DNA of 64,000 nt from Psoroptes ovis (GCA_002943765.1 PQWQ01000025.1:1-64000); one strand, 5' to 3'. Shown: positions 48,101 to 59,922, counted from the stretch's first letter. Numbers and translations: made by a program. The notes: generated by a model not told the origin, from the sequence alone.

Positions 48101-51100
48101 GCCAAAACTTTTCGGACAACCTAAATATAATAATTTTCAATTGATCAAAAATTTATTAGGTTGTCCGAAAAGTTCATTCGTCTTTAATCGATAGTTACTT
48201 ATTGAAAATTCCGCCAAAACTTTTCGGACAACCTAATAAATTAATCAAAACAACAACAACAATACATACCTTATAATATAGGAATGACATGATGAAAAAA
48301 TTCATTAAATAAATATTATCATTTGAATTATTCAAATATAGACGTATATCATAATTGAAAAATAAATACGTAAATATAATAATGACATAATTATCCGAAG
48401 AATTATTAAAAGTCATACGAAGGAATTTTATGGACAGGATAATCATCAGCACTAGGCCATTAATGGGGCCATAATTTTTGATTAGGAGCGAATAATCATT
48501 AGATAAATACGACAGATACAGGATAATGAATAAAATGTATTTTTCAAAGGTAAACAACCATAATTTCAACCATTCATACCACATTAACCTGGATGATTGT
48601 AGAATTTCAAATCGAGAATACTCATAGGATTTTAGTATGGGCTTTGTGAACAGCAGCCATGGTAGTTGTTTACGCAACTGTGGTAGCAGATAGTTTACGA
48701 CGAATGAACAATGGACAATGGCCAGCGTACAATAATACTGGATGACCCTATGAAACTTGAATATTGAACTAACATGAATGCTGAATACACTGATCGATAT
48801 GAATACACAGGTGATCAAATCGGCTTCATAACGTTTCTGAATGGTTCGATTCAACGAATCATTAATCGGGTCCGTTTTCGAATTTTTCAGTGATTTATGG
48901 TCGCCAGCGGCGCCACTAGCGCCACTTTCATCATTTGAATTATTTGCGTTATGGCCATTGTGACCATTACCACCAGTACTGGTATTTGCCGCTGCTGAAC
49001 CAGCAATATTCTTATGTAGTTTATTATCCATTTTGAATTTTGAATTCAACACAAGATCCACCAAGGATTTCTTAAGAAATTCAAAGAGATTCTTCAGGAA
49101 ATTCACCAAAAACAATGGATTACTTGAATGGCGGCTCAACAGATAAGCGATGGTCACAATGACGGCACAATAAATTGAAAATGTTGTACGCTGTTGTACT
49201 TGTTGTAGCTGTAGCAACAATAATTGTTCATTTGTATCATTATTCACCAGTGATATCTGTGGTACATCACGGATATTGAGTAATATAGCCATATAATACA
49301 GGAATATAACCGATATAATACTACGTACGAATGAATAAATGGCTGAACCAATACCGAGGGTTATTGAAGTACCACCGAACACGTGGATATCAATAGTTTC
49401 AACGCAATAAATTACGAACGTATTGACCTGTGGGAGTAGTCCGAATACAAACAGTAGCGGAAATATAAGTAAGAATATCTTTGAAAATTGAAAAATATTC
49501 CAAAAAAGTTGCGGATTCAATACATTGTGACCATACAGCCGGAAACGTATGTTTTGATCAACGATCAACGTTTGATAATTGTTATAAAGGTTATTCGAAG
49601 CTAATATAATCGAGCATAATAAACAGAAATAAATTGGCCGGCTATAGATGGCTATCCGATTGAAACCATGCGTAGGGGATGCTGCATCAGGTTGTACGCT
49701 CTGAAATAAACCAAAATGGGTTAATCAATGATTTAAGCTCGAAATAGTAGGTTGTCCGAAAAGTTCTGACGGATTTTTATGAGCAACTCTCGATTGATTG
49801 TGATTGATTAAGCCGAATGAACTTTTCGGACAACCTTGGAATACAAAGACATACCTTCAGCAGCGTATAATGTGACCCAGCTACCACAAAACAAAATACA
49901 AACAATCGAATATCATGGAAAAATTCTTGATTCAATATGATGGCCGTGAATATCGATACTGCAAGCGCTAAAAGTATCGATATTATCAACTCTAAAATGG
50001 TAATATTACGATCTAAAAACGATAATAGCGCCAACCGGTCGAAGCGGATTTTGATTCGTTTCAGCCGGAAAACGTTGAGTTCATAGTAATACGATAGTTT
50101 TGGTCGCAATGATTGCGGACCGAGCTGTTTAAGACCACTGGTTGTCGTATTAAATGAATACGATGTGGACAACTGTTGTTGATTCATTTGCCGCTGATGA
50201 TGTTGATTAAGGGAATTGATGAAATCCGATGCATTCAGCTGATATTGGCCACGTTCGAATGATACGGTGTCCGAGTTACGATCAAACAGGGACAGTCGCG
50301 TCGAATCAAATTGCCGAGAGGTCGCTGGTGTTTGTGAATCATTCTGTTGATGCGTTATCGATGTATTATTATCATTCGATGCTGCTGTTGCGGCGGTCGT
50401 AGTCGTAACATTGAGACCAATGTCCAGCAACGGATTATTAAGGTAAAAGATCGAAGTGGATGGTATCAGAGCATTGTGACCGCTGCCACCATTATTATCA
50501 TTCGATGATTTACTGCTGCCAACCGGTTGATTTGTTGCATTGTGACTACTACCGGACGATAATTTCGCGAAAGGATCCATCGAACAAAGGCCTTTGGCGA
50601 GGCCATAACTATTCGCTTCGAAAACGTATGAAAACCAATTCCCATGTTCATCTTGGAACACATGTACCGAACCGATACTGGTATCTTCATGTGAGGTGGC
50701 CAAGTGGGTACCGGGTTGAAGGAATTCTTTAAGCAAATGAGCTGGGATCAGCGAATTCGGGGCCATTGTTGACGACGATGATTGTTGTTGAATCTGATGA
50801 TCTGCATTATCGATACAATCACGATTAAGTGAATTCGATTTCGAATCCTTATTCGATACCGTGGTACTTGGCTTTTTGGTCGCCGAATCATTATCATCAT
50901 CATCCGATACAATCGATTGTTTCACAGCTTTCGATGATGCTGATTGCGACATCGAATATTTACCACGAAATTTTTTATGATCAAAAAATCGATTATGATG
51001 AGGGTTATGACCTGATACAACACCACTAGATGTTGATGGATAATTGATTGGATAAACAATATTCTTCGACATTTCACCCGTATTATCACTGGACAATAGC

Positions 51101-52866
51101 GAATTCGATATAATCGATTGTGATGATGATGATGATGTGGATGACGATGGTATCGATGATGTTGGTGATGGCGATGATGATGATAATCGATACTGCCGAT
51201 GTTTGGCCATTTTTTTCCGGTAAAAATCATTCGAATTCGAATTTTGATGATGACCGCCATTATCGATATCATCGATACCATCAACATCATCATCCGATGT
51301 ATCTTCATTGCGGAATTGCTTCAACAGCTGATGGCCGCGTTTCGATGATTTAGACTTCGACGGCTGCTGAAGATGCTGATCCAGTTCATAGTAAATGGTC
51401 GACGATTTCGAACGTTTCGTTCGATTATTGTGACCATTACCGTTGTTCACATCGTTCGATAGCCGCTGCTTTGATTTCAACGATTGTTTACCATTGTTAT
51501 TAGTGGTGGTGATGGACGAATTGTACAAATTTTTCTTGGCAAATATCGATGATTTCGCCCTTTTTGATTCTTGATCACCGGTAGTATTGGTCACAATCTG
51601 ATTCGGACAACAAAGCGATGATAATTCACTTTCTTCACAATCACCATCATCACTGGTATCATCATCATTGATGTATGTCGCCGATGTTCGATTGTCTTTG
51701 CTGCTGCTGGTTGTGGCCAACATTGTCGCCGAATTCGATTGTGGCTCATTCAGCTTCTGCTGTTGTTGGCGGAATTTATTCTTGTCCACTGCGGTGATTC
51801 GTCCATCGCTGTTTCGGGTGATCATCTCCATACTCACTGGGTTCGATGGCAGGTTATTAGTGGCCACGGAAGGGGTTTGCCGGTGGTTATTTGATGTCTT
51901 TGTCGTTTGAATTTCACTCCGGGCACGTCGAAATGAATGTATTTGATCATTGTGACCATCGCTTGCGGTCGATTCCGTAGCCATTGTGGCCATCGCTCGT
52001 GGTATATCTTTGTCTTCATTCATATCCAATGGTTCATCTTCATTCCGGAACAGTAACGATAGATTACCGAATGATGATTTTAGTGTTGTTTTCGATGATG
52101 ATTTCGAATCATTGGCAGCCGGGCAACAATCGATATTATCGTTGACCATCGAATATTCTTCAGCGTGGACATCGGCTTTCAAATCGATAATTTTCGATTG
52201 TATCAGCTCATTCGAATCATTATCACTGATTGTTTTGCTCGGTTTAGCGTTCGATTTTCGAATGCTTTTCATTTCAATCATTTCATTCCGGTGGCCAAAG
52301 TCGTCAATTGTGACCGAACCAGTCGTATCATCAGGATGATCGGCCACACGGTCCTTGGTGGCGCTATCATCAGTTTCATGGCTATTTCGATGATGATGAT
52401 TTCGAAACGATAATATCGATGATGTCGAACATCGATTTTGTTGTTGATTCGATTGTTGTTGTTGTTGTTGATTCATCATCATCAGGATACCATCATCGCC
52501 GTGGTCACCATTACCGCCATCGATATCATCGATATTATCGTCTTCTTCATCATCATTCGAACCATCGATATTTGAATCGATATCATCGTCTTTAATACAT
52601 TTACCGGTATCAAATAACCGATGGAAATATTCATTAATCAGTTTGATCACCGTGAACACGGTGGTGATCAGTAAACAATACAACAGCCATGATATGAATG
52701 TATTCATAAATAAATAAATAATGAATGGTGTACAAAGGAATATAAGCCACATGTACAAATGAAAAAGGTTGGAAAAATGTGATTGTTTCTTATCGTAATA
52801 CCAGCCACCGGTCAGTGATGCCCATATACCTTCGGTCAATATGGTCAGTGCTTGTAATCCCATCAT
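45128..52866 (-). CDS. pcx: Pecanex, multi-pass membrane protein
   Basis: Minus-strand exons are 52866-49855, 49700-48270, 47817-47709, 47643-47514, 47366-46088, 46019-45958, 45888-45676 and 45617-45128, encoding 2241 residues; every junction is GT-AG and in phase. The start is secure, because pecanex begins with a GIWASLTGGWYY motif and two membrane segments, as here. A Ser/Asn-rich loop of about 700 residues follows. A multi-spanning region comes next (HVFGGTSITLGIGSAIYS, YVAPWQITWGSAFHAFAQPF, PILGSAIFFTSYVRP), then the pecanex C domain (VWRQAILSNVQSLLALRHVF, IGYPIYVSPLTTSF). Pecanex acts in the ER of Drosophila and is needed for Notch signalling and neurogenesis. Four MITEs lie in introns 1, 2 (two copies) and 4. 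A continuous reading of the first exon runs on through the intron-1 MITE, which is an artefact of ignoring the splice. Confidence 0.95.
47413..47496 (+). mobile_element. MITE subfamily B in pecanex intron 4
   Basis: The element fills most of the 147-bp intron 47367-47513. It ends about 17 bp from the 5' splice site, as read on the gene strand. The left end is slightly altered (TTAGATGGTTGTCC); the rest is B consensus. Confidence 0.85.
48032..48124 (+). mobile_element. MITE subfamily B in pecanex intron 2, copy 1
   Basis: TTAGGTTGTCCGAAAAGTTC to AACTTTTCGGACAACCTAA, with a short internal duplication (ATTGAAAATTCATTGAAAATT) that makes it 93 bp. A second copy lies 31 bp away in the same intron. 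Confidence 0.85.
48156..48236 (+). mobile_element. MITE subfamily B in pecanex intron 2, copy 2
   Basis: An 81-bp element with TA on both sides (48154-48155 and 48237-48238). Its right end is 33 bp from the 5' splice site of intron 2. It shares the CATTCGTCTT variant with copy 1, so one may derive from the other. Confidence 0.88.
49748..49836 (-). mobile_element. MITE subfamily B in pecanex intron 1, reverse
   Basis: TAGGTTGTCCGAAAAGTTCT to GAACTTTTCGGACAACCT, inverted relative to the copies in introns 2 and 4. Its edge is 18 bp from the GTATGT donor of intron 1. Confidence 0.85.
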
Positions 52867-53333
52867 TTTCGATTTAAAATTCTTGTTATTTTCACGATAA
52901 TAATCGATACATCGATACGTTAATTAATAAATTAATCGATTGTTGCATTAATTTATCAGTTAATCTGATCAATAAACATGACAAGTGTTCACAGGTCTAC
53001 TGAAAAGAACAGAATGAATCGAATTAATTCAAAATGAATCTAAAGGGTATTGAGTCAAACCTTTTTGGGATCCAAAAAAAAAAAAAAAAACCGAAATCAA
53101 ATCCGATACAATCGATGTTCACTGATTTATCACAGAATTTTTCGATTCACCAAAATCAAAATCGAATCAAATCAATTCAATATCACATTAAACACTGGTC
53201 AAACACTGGTTTAAATAAGATTTTGACAAGTAATTGCGTCGATGACGTCCAAGAAAATATCAAGAAAATCAAAATAAACAAAACGAGAAAAAAAATGTAA
53301 ACAAATCGAATGTTTTCAGAGAGAAAGTTTCCT

Positions 53334-53374
53334 GGGAAAAGTTTTTTTTCGAATTTTCGAAAAAAAAACTTCCC
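53334..53374. repeat. Near-perfect inverted repeat of T8/A9 core
   Basis: GGGAAAAGTTTTTTTTCGAA (53334-53353) pairs with 53356-53374 (TTCGAAAAAAAAACTTCCC) across a 2-nt spacer, with one bulge. It is another hairpin made of GGAAA/TTTCC words. Confidence 0.75.
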
Positions 53375-53390
53375 GGAAAAGTTTCGAGCC

Positions 53391-53413
53391 ATGAGCACGC
53401 ACAGCGTGCTCAT
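53391..53413. repeat. 10-bp perfect hairpin, 3-nt loop
   Basis: ATGAGCACGC, then ACA, then GCGTGCTCAT. This GC-rich perfect stem stands out from its AT-rich surroundings. GCGTGCT recurs at 53452. Its role is unknown. Confidence 0.75.
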
Positions 53414-54309
53414 CACTGTTCACTGCTTATTCCGCTTTGTGCAGCTAACCAGCGTGCTTTGATTTTGATTTTCTTTAATTTCTTTCTTTGAAATTAATTC
53501 GATTTTCAGGTAATTGATTCGATTAATTAATTAATTTTAATTAAAAATCAATTAATACGATGATGATACCTTGGAGATATGAATAATCTCGCTGATTACC
53601 ACATAAACTTCCTTGGATGTCTGAATTGATTATTTTCTTAAAGAAAATTTTCTTAAAATTCTTCTTAATTTTCCACCAAAGATTACTCATGTTTACCCCT
53701 CTTATTTCTCATATATCACAGATAATGGTCTGAAGGTGGTCGGATCTACAGGGTCACTGGACCCTTGGGAGGCGTGAGTATGGTCTGGGTGGTCGCTGGA
53801 GCCTTGCGAGCCGAGTCTGGTCTGGATGGTTCATAGAGTCCAAGGCTCAGTCGTTTGACCCCTTAATACACAAGGTTGGTAGCTTTCATAATCCTAAGAC
53901 CTGTAACCTTCAATAACTAATCAATAACTGATGATATACGCCACATGACTCCAATTGATCCTAATGAATTTTCGAGTTTCTTATTCGAAATAATGAAATT
54001 AATTGAATTAATTACTGATCCTTGATTAATTAATTTTTAATTAATTAATTAATTGATGATCATTCAACGAATTAATTGAATCAAATTACTAAATTTTCCA
54101 TTTTCAATTCAATTTCAGAACGATCATCATTGGTCTTATATGTTCATCATTTGGTCCGAAAATGGTCAAAAGCGATTGAAGAAACTGAAGCATTTAACAA
54201 AGGATAATTGAATTAAATTCGAAATTCGAATAATGATTGGCTGCCATTATGATGGCCAATTAACAAGTCGCATTCACAGGAAATTGTCGTTAATTTCAAT
54301 GTCATAATA

Positions 54310-54394
54310 TTTAGGGTTGTCCGAAAAGTTTTGGCTGATTTTAATGAACAACTTTCGATTGATTGTGCGTGTATGAACTTTTCGGACAACCTAA
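54310..54394 (-). mobile_element. Mariner-like MITE, subfamily B, reverse
   Basis: TTTAGGGTTGTCCGAAAAGT to AACTTTTCGGACAACCTAAA; the left arm has one extra G. The interior is CTGATTTTAATGAACAACTT and a shortened GATTGTGCGTGTATG. Confidence 0.82.
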
Positions 54395-54798
54395 ATATTC
54401 CATTCGATTTGATAATTTCCAATTAAAATTGTACCAATAAGAATTTATATTTTTTCGCATTTACCATTGTTTGTATGCATATTGTTTACCTTATTATTTA
54501 TTCAGCTTTTGTAAATACCTTAAAATAGAGCTTGCGTAGGATGATGTGTAAACAAACACTCATCGTCGTCGTCGTCGTTGAAGCCATGTTAAGCCATGGA
54601 ATTCATTCGTAATTTTGCGATTTTCATTGATTTCAAATACAAATCCAGTTTTGGACAATCGAACGCGATTACTCAGTTCTTCAGACTCAGTAAGTCTTCG
54701 TTCATGTATTTGTTTGTTTAACCATTTCTGGAGCCTAACAAACAAACAGTGGCCGAATTTGTCCGCAGCCGATTACGCACGTTATTTTACGATGCATA

Positions 54799-54881
54799 TT
54801 AAGCTTGTCCGGAAAGTTCTGTCGATTTTCATGAGCAACTCTGTTCGATTAAGCGCGTATGAACTTTTCGGACAACCTCTA
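54799..54881 (-). mobile_element. Mariner-like MITE, subfamily B, reverse, diverged
   Basis: TTAAGCTTGTCCGGAAAGTT to GAACTTTTCGGACAACCTCT. The interior (GTCGATTTTCATGAGCAACT, CGATTAAGCGCGTATGAAC) is B in reverse. Its ends have drifted, so it is older than most copies. Confidence 0.8.
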
Positions 54882-55510
54882 ATACATTTTACATCGCGAA
54901 AATTTTTGACCATTTGTGGTCGCGCCAAAAATACATACACACAGTGCCATTCGGCGTCCTACGCAACACACGTTACGTTCGCGTATTTGTTTGTTTACCT
55001 TGAAAAACGTTCGAATCATCGAACAAAGAGAAGAGACGAGAGAAGCTCGGTGGTGAGCCGTGGACGTCATAGAGAAGGGGGATGCCTTCTCCAGACAGTG
55101 CTACAGGAGAGCTTCGAATACTCCAGGAGCTGTGAGAGCTCCAAAGAGATTCGAATGCTTCAAGAGCTTCGAACACTGGCCAAAATGATCATGAGCAAAA
55201 TTACATCAAAGTGAAACTTCACTTTGATTTGACCATTTGTGCCGTGTTGACCATTATTTAGCTGATCAGCAGCTCAGTAGCAGCAGGTGTTGATGTTTTA
55301 TGATCTTCAGTGCTTTGAATCTGCTTCGAATTCGAATGTTTTTGTTTTTTATTGATTTGACCGAATTATCCATTCGATTTTTTTATTGACCATTGTTCTC
55401 GGTGATTCGTCAATCATCGATCATGTGATACAATCGATTAATTCGTCTCAGCTGCATCTCATCAGCATCTTCGAGTGTTCACGACTATTTTAACCAACTC
55501 AGATAATCCG

Positions 55511-58500
55511 ATGGGCAACTGTCCGCTTTTGTTTTTTCCGGCATCCGCGAATCGCCGAGCGGCCGATGGCCGCGGCGGCGATTCGGATGATTGGGCAACC
55601 AGTGGCCGCTACGCGGCCCAAACACCGAGTAAGTTATTTGAATTTTCAGAGGTTAATTGAGGGTTAATTGATTGATTTTTTTGCTGTTTTAACCCTCTGA
55701 TTAACCCCTTTGATTAACCCCTTTTCGATGACCGAAGACCCCGGTGATCTAGTCGTACATAGTGTCAATTTTTTGATCGATCAAAATTCTCGTGCACACA
55801 ACACGGATAAATATCATCTAAGTAGGCGGCCATTTCAACCCAAGTTGATCGTTCGTCGTGGCCAACCATTTCAGTTGCGCATCACATTCGAACGTCGTTT
55901 CCGTTACAGCGAAGATATGGTCAGTTTTGTGTTCATAGTCAAGGGTGAGTCATGTTGGAATTCGAAGCCTTTTAAGGCCTTTGGCCTGCTGCGCAAGCTT
56001 TAGGATTGCTTGCGGGCAAAATAGACAAAAAGCTGAAGCTAAATATTAGGTTGTCCGAAAAGTTCATTCCGCTTATTCAATAGAGTTGCTCATGAAAATC
56101 GGCCAGAACTTTCCGGACAACCTAAATAGAGCGCGTGACAAGGGTTATAACCTCATTCAATTTCATTCGAACAGATGAAAAAAATCCAACCTACAGCAAC
56201 AAAACGGAGATAATTGTACCGATATTGGATGAACGAAATTCTCGGCGACTATCGCTGCTGACCGCTCCTACCCTTAAATGGACATCACGAATCGTATCGA
56301 TCGACGGTAATGTAATGATTGTGGAAATCAATTCCGCATCCGATGCGATAGTTGGTGAATACCGGATGATAATCGATACCCGTTCACCGAATCGTATCGA
56401 TGATTCATATTATTCGAATCCAATATCGGAATCATTTTTTCTGCTGTTTAATCCATGGGTTCGAAGTACGTCGAAATACTCGTGTTAACCTTCGTAACCT
56501 TCTAATTATTTGCTTTAACCCTTTTAAACCCTCTCGACCCGTTTTAACCCATTTCACCCCGTTTTTAACCCTTTCGACCCTTTAACCCTTTTAACCCTCG
56601 ACCCTAGACGACGCCGTTTATATGAAAGATAAATATTGGCGTGATGAATGTGTCCTGAATGATCAAGGTATCATATGGCGTGGTACCCATGAACAAATGA
56701 AACCAACACATTGGAATTATGCCCAATTCGAAGAACACATTCTCGAAGCATGTTTCTATGCCATCGTAACGATTGGTGACCTTAAACCAGCTGATCGGTG
56801 AGTGCGACTGAATCGATTTAATCGATTGTTTGATTTTGATTATTTTGACTAATTTTCACCACAGCAACGATCCGATCAAAGTGTGCCGCCATATCGGTGC
56901 CATCGTCAATAGTGTCGATGATAAAGGAATCGTCGTCGGGAATTGGGATGAAAATTTCAGCGGCGGAACGCCACCTACCGACTGGCATGGAAGTGATGCT
57001 ATTCTCGAGAAATTTTTCCGTACCCGAAAATCAGTGAAATATGGCCAATGTTGGGTATTTTCCGGCGTAACCTGTACCAGTAAGTCGGTGGATATTTGAT
57101 CAAATTATGAGGTCGTAACCCTTTTATTTTCTTGAAAGTCTGCCGATGCATCGGTATACCTTGTAGGGTCGTAACCAATTACATGTCAGCACATGATACG
57201 AACACTAGTTTGACTGTGGATCGTTTTTTCAATGAAAACGGTGACCCCATCGATCGGATGAACAAAGATTCGATTTGGAATTTTCATTCATGGAATGAAA
57301 TATGGATCACAAGACCTGACCTTTCGATATCGGGCGCTTATGATGGTTGGAACCTGATCGACGCTACACCACAAGAACCTTCGAAGGTTAATAACCTTTA
57401 TTGTGTTGGACCGACCAGTGTTGAGGCGATAAAATTTGGTGAAGTCCAAAAGGCATACGATGGTTTCTTCGTTTACGCCGAAGTGAATGCCGACGAGGTT
57501 TATTGGCTTTATCGAGATGATAAGAAACCGTTGAAGCTGATCACTCAGCTGACCGAAAGGTAAGCGAATTCATTCGAAATTCGAATCCGATTCAACACTC
57601 GTTAATCGTCTATTTCCACTCTCCCCTGTCCCCCCATCGAAACAGCATCGGTGTCAAAATAGTCACCAAATCTCTACATAAAAATACGACCATTGATATC
57701 ACTGATAACTATAAACACAAAGAAAGCTCGAAAGCTGAACGTGAAAGTATGGTGAAAGCATTGAAAATGACCAAAAACAATTTTAGTCGTTATTATTTGA
57801 ATGAAAAATTCGAAGATATCCACTTTGAATTGGTACCGATTGAAGATCATTTGATTGGTGATTCATTTAAGGTACCGGATGCCTTCGATTTTTTTTTCTG
57901 ATTTGAATAATTCGAATGTTTCCTGTATTTTACAGGTCCAGCTATCGATGGTGAACAAAAGCTACAAAGTGTATACGGTTGAAGCTACAATTGCGGTGCG
58001 GTCGACTACGTATAACGGTGTGGCAATGGCCGTAATTCGGCATGATACGATAGTCAAAACATTGGGACCACGCAAATGTGAGTTTTGCGAACGTTCGATT
58101 TTCGAATCTTTTTAATTGAAATTCATTAAATTAGCCCATGTCGTAACGACTATGGTCACCTATTATGACTATGAACGTCATTTATCATCACAATCGATAT
58201 TCGCGGTATCGATTATGGCCACAGTCCTGGAAACGGATTATCACGTAAGCGATATCGAACCTAATTGGATTCGATTAACCTTCAAAAACCCTTTTTAACC
58301 TCTGTTAACCTCTAGTTTTACATAATGGAAGACTATCGCCTCAGGTTACCTGACATTGAAATCGATATCGAAGGTGATGCAATCGTTAATAGGTCTGTAG
58401 CTTGTCGGCTATCGTTTCAAAACCCACTACCTAAGCCTTTGACAAACGGAAGGTTTACCATTGAGGGTCCTGATTTTTCTCAACGGAATTCAGTGAAACT

Positions 58501-58914
58501 GAAGAGGTCGGTACCTTTGAATTAATCGAAATTGACTCTTAATTAATCTACCAACTAACCAGGGACGTACCGGCCAAGGATTATGCGCAAGCTTTCATCT
58601 TTGTTACGCCGAAAACCGCTGGTGACAAGCGGATTACGGCCAAATTTAAATCAAACGAACTAAACGATGTCGATGGCTACGTACAGATAAGGGTTTATGA
58701 TGATTATGATTATGATAATAATAATAATTTAACGGCCGCTAATAACCATGTTGCGACCATTGAAGATTTTGATGCTGATAACAATAACAATAACCCTAAT
58801 AATAATAACAATAACCTTGATTTGAATAATAATCATTTGATTACATCGAATGAAATAACGCTTAATAATAATGGCGCACATTGGAATCGTAGCCATCATC
58901 GTAGTCATCATTGA
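55511..58914 (+). CDS. Tg: Transglutaminase, probably N-myristoylated
   Basis: Exons are 55511-55628, 55738-55944, 56175-56465, 56608-56797, 56865-57079, 57139-57559, 57646-57871, 57936-58077, 58135-58244, 58316-58506 and 58563-58914, encoding 820 residues in phase. It forms epsilon-(gamma-glutamyl)lysine crosslinks in a calcium-dependent reaction. Domain order is the N-terminal beta-sandwich (residues about 40-170), the catalytic core and two beta-barrels. The triad is intact: Cys331 in KYGQCWVF, His390 in WNFHSWNE and Asp415 in GWNLIDATPQE. The start MGNCPLL has the Gly2/Cys4 arrangement of a myristoylation-palmitoylation site, as reported for one Drosophila Tg isoform. The C-terminus is an Asn-rich, Asp/His-rich tail absent from typical family members. 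The donor of intron 10 (GTCGGT) is weak but needed for frame. A MITE sits in intron 2. Exon 2's acceptor is the least certain junction. Confidence 0.93.
56046..56125 (+). mobile_element. MITE subfamily B in transglutaminase intron 2
   Basis: An 80-bp element with TA at 56044-56045, inside the intron 55945-56174. The right flank reads AATA, so its target duplication is imperfect. The left inner arm is TTCCGCTTATTC. Confidence 0.87.
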
Positions 58915-59244
58915 CTGGCCACCCCAACCCCCACTCCATTTGCCACCCCCACCCCCACCCCCTCTTCATCATCAAATTCAGCGTCATCAAGTTCATGATC
59001 ATCACCTCAAGTTCATTATCATCATTTCAAGCCCATCACCTCATCAAGCTCATCTCAAACTTGAATAATCATCTGAAAATCATGACCATTGTCAAGTTCA
59101 AGCCTACCACCTCATCAAGTTTATACATATTTTTCTCCTTTACCCCTACCCCTGTCATGTCATATATATAAACACGTGTACAAAGTCTTTAATTATTTAT
59201 TATTCGATGTTAATCAATTAATCCATTCTATTCAAAAATGAAAT
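58915..59244. other. Convergent 3' flanks
   Basis: This stretch lies between the transglutaminase stop and the stop of the minus-strand gene. It contains CCACCCCCAC-rich and TCATCAAG-rich simple sequence. No gene is present. Confidence 0.5.
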
Positions 59245-59922
59245 TCAAAACAATGATTTAGCAATAATCATATTATATGTACATATTAATGGTGAATGCA
59301 TCAACCATAATAGAATTGATGATAATTTTGACCAATTATCATCAATATCAATATCATTATTTCGACTATTTTGACCATTACGACTATTTCGACTATTTAG
59401 GCCATTTCTATGATTAATCAGCACTAATATCGGTGACCAAAGAAGATATATGAATGAAACAATAATACTCAATGGATATGAAATGAATATGATCATGGCA
59501 AGCCAAAAAAATGTCCAAAAACATTGGGTCAATATTGAATCTTGATTATTGATGAACAATCGTGGCTGTTGTGATTGGTGATGGTGGTTACTATCGATAT
59601 TTGTCGTTGATGATTCGTTATTCGCCAGATAATTATTATAATAATTTAATGATGATGGAATTAAATAACAATGTTGCGATGGTATCGGTATATGATATAC
59701 AAATGGTTGATGATATCGGCGTTCGATGTTTGATGTACCGGCTCCTGATGATATGTTTTGTAAGTCTCTGATTAGGTTAAGGGTCGTTGGATTGGGTCCA
59801 AAGGGTTTGTGGGTTAACAGGTTTAGAGGTGGTAAAAGTTGAAATTTGATCAGTGAAACATGGTTTTCTAACAGGTTATAACCTTACCTTGTTTCAACGA
59901 TTGCTGGTATTAGTTTCAGCAT
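59245..59922 (-). CDS. Small membrane protein of unknown family
   Basis: Minus-strand exons 59922-59888 and 59767-59245 encode 185 residues; the GT-AG intron (GTAAGG...CAG) is in phase and joins KLIPAIVET to RDLQNISSGAG. The N-terminal half is Asn/His/Tyr/Ser-rich and hydrophilic. A long hydrophobic segment with a central proline (FWLAMIIFISYPLSIIVSFI, then YLLWSPILVLI) could be a membrane hairpin or two helices. A repetitive RNGLNSRNSRNGQNSRNN stretch and a second hydrophobic patch (SILLWLMHSPLI) follow. I do not recognise the family. The hydrophobic segment resembles the one at 59958-60308 (PLCFTISIIYLLLQPL), and the two genes lie in tandem, so they may be duplicates. Confidence 0.55.

Larger units (their letters stand above)
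52867..55510. other. Divergent region between pecanex and transglutaminase
   Basis: No gene is supportable. Two reverse B MITEs (54310, 54799), hairpins at 53334-53374 and 53391-53413, GTC/CGT repeats at 54564-54580 and AATTAATT runs are present. The long open frame at 54615-55214 runs through a MITE and is not a gene. Promoters of both flanking genes must lie here. Confidence 0.5.

Noticed and set aside
54615..55214. Open frame of 199 residues upstream of transglutaminase
   Set aside because: It reads straight through the MITE at 54799-54881 and has no protein-like conserved segment.
56466..56607. Telomere-like TTAACCC repeat
   Set aside because: It lies inside a spliced intron, is irregular, and is not the arthropod TTAGG unit.
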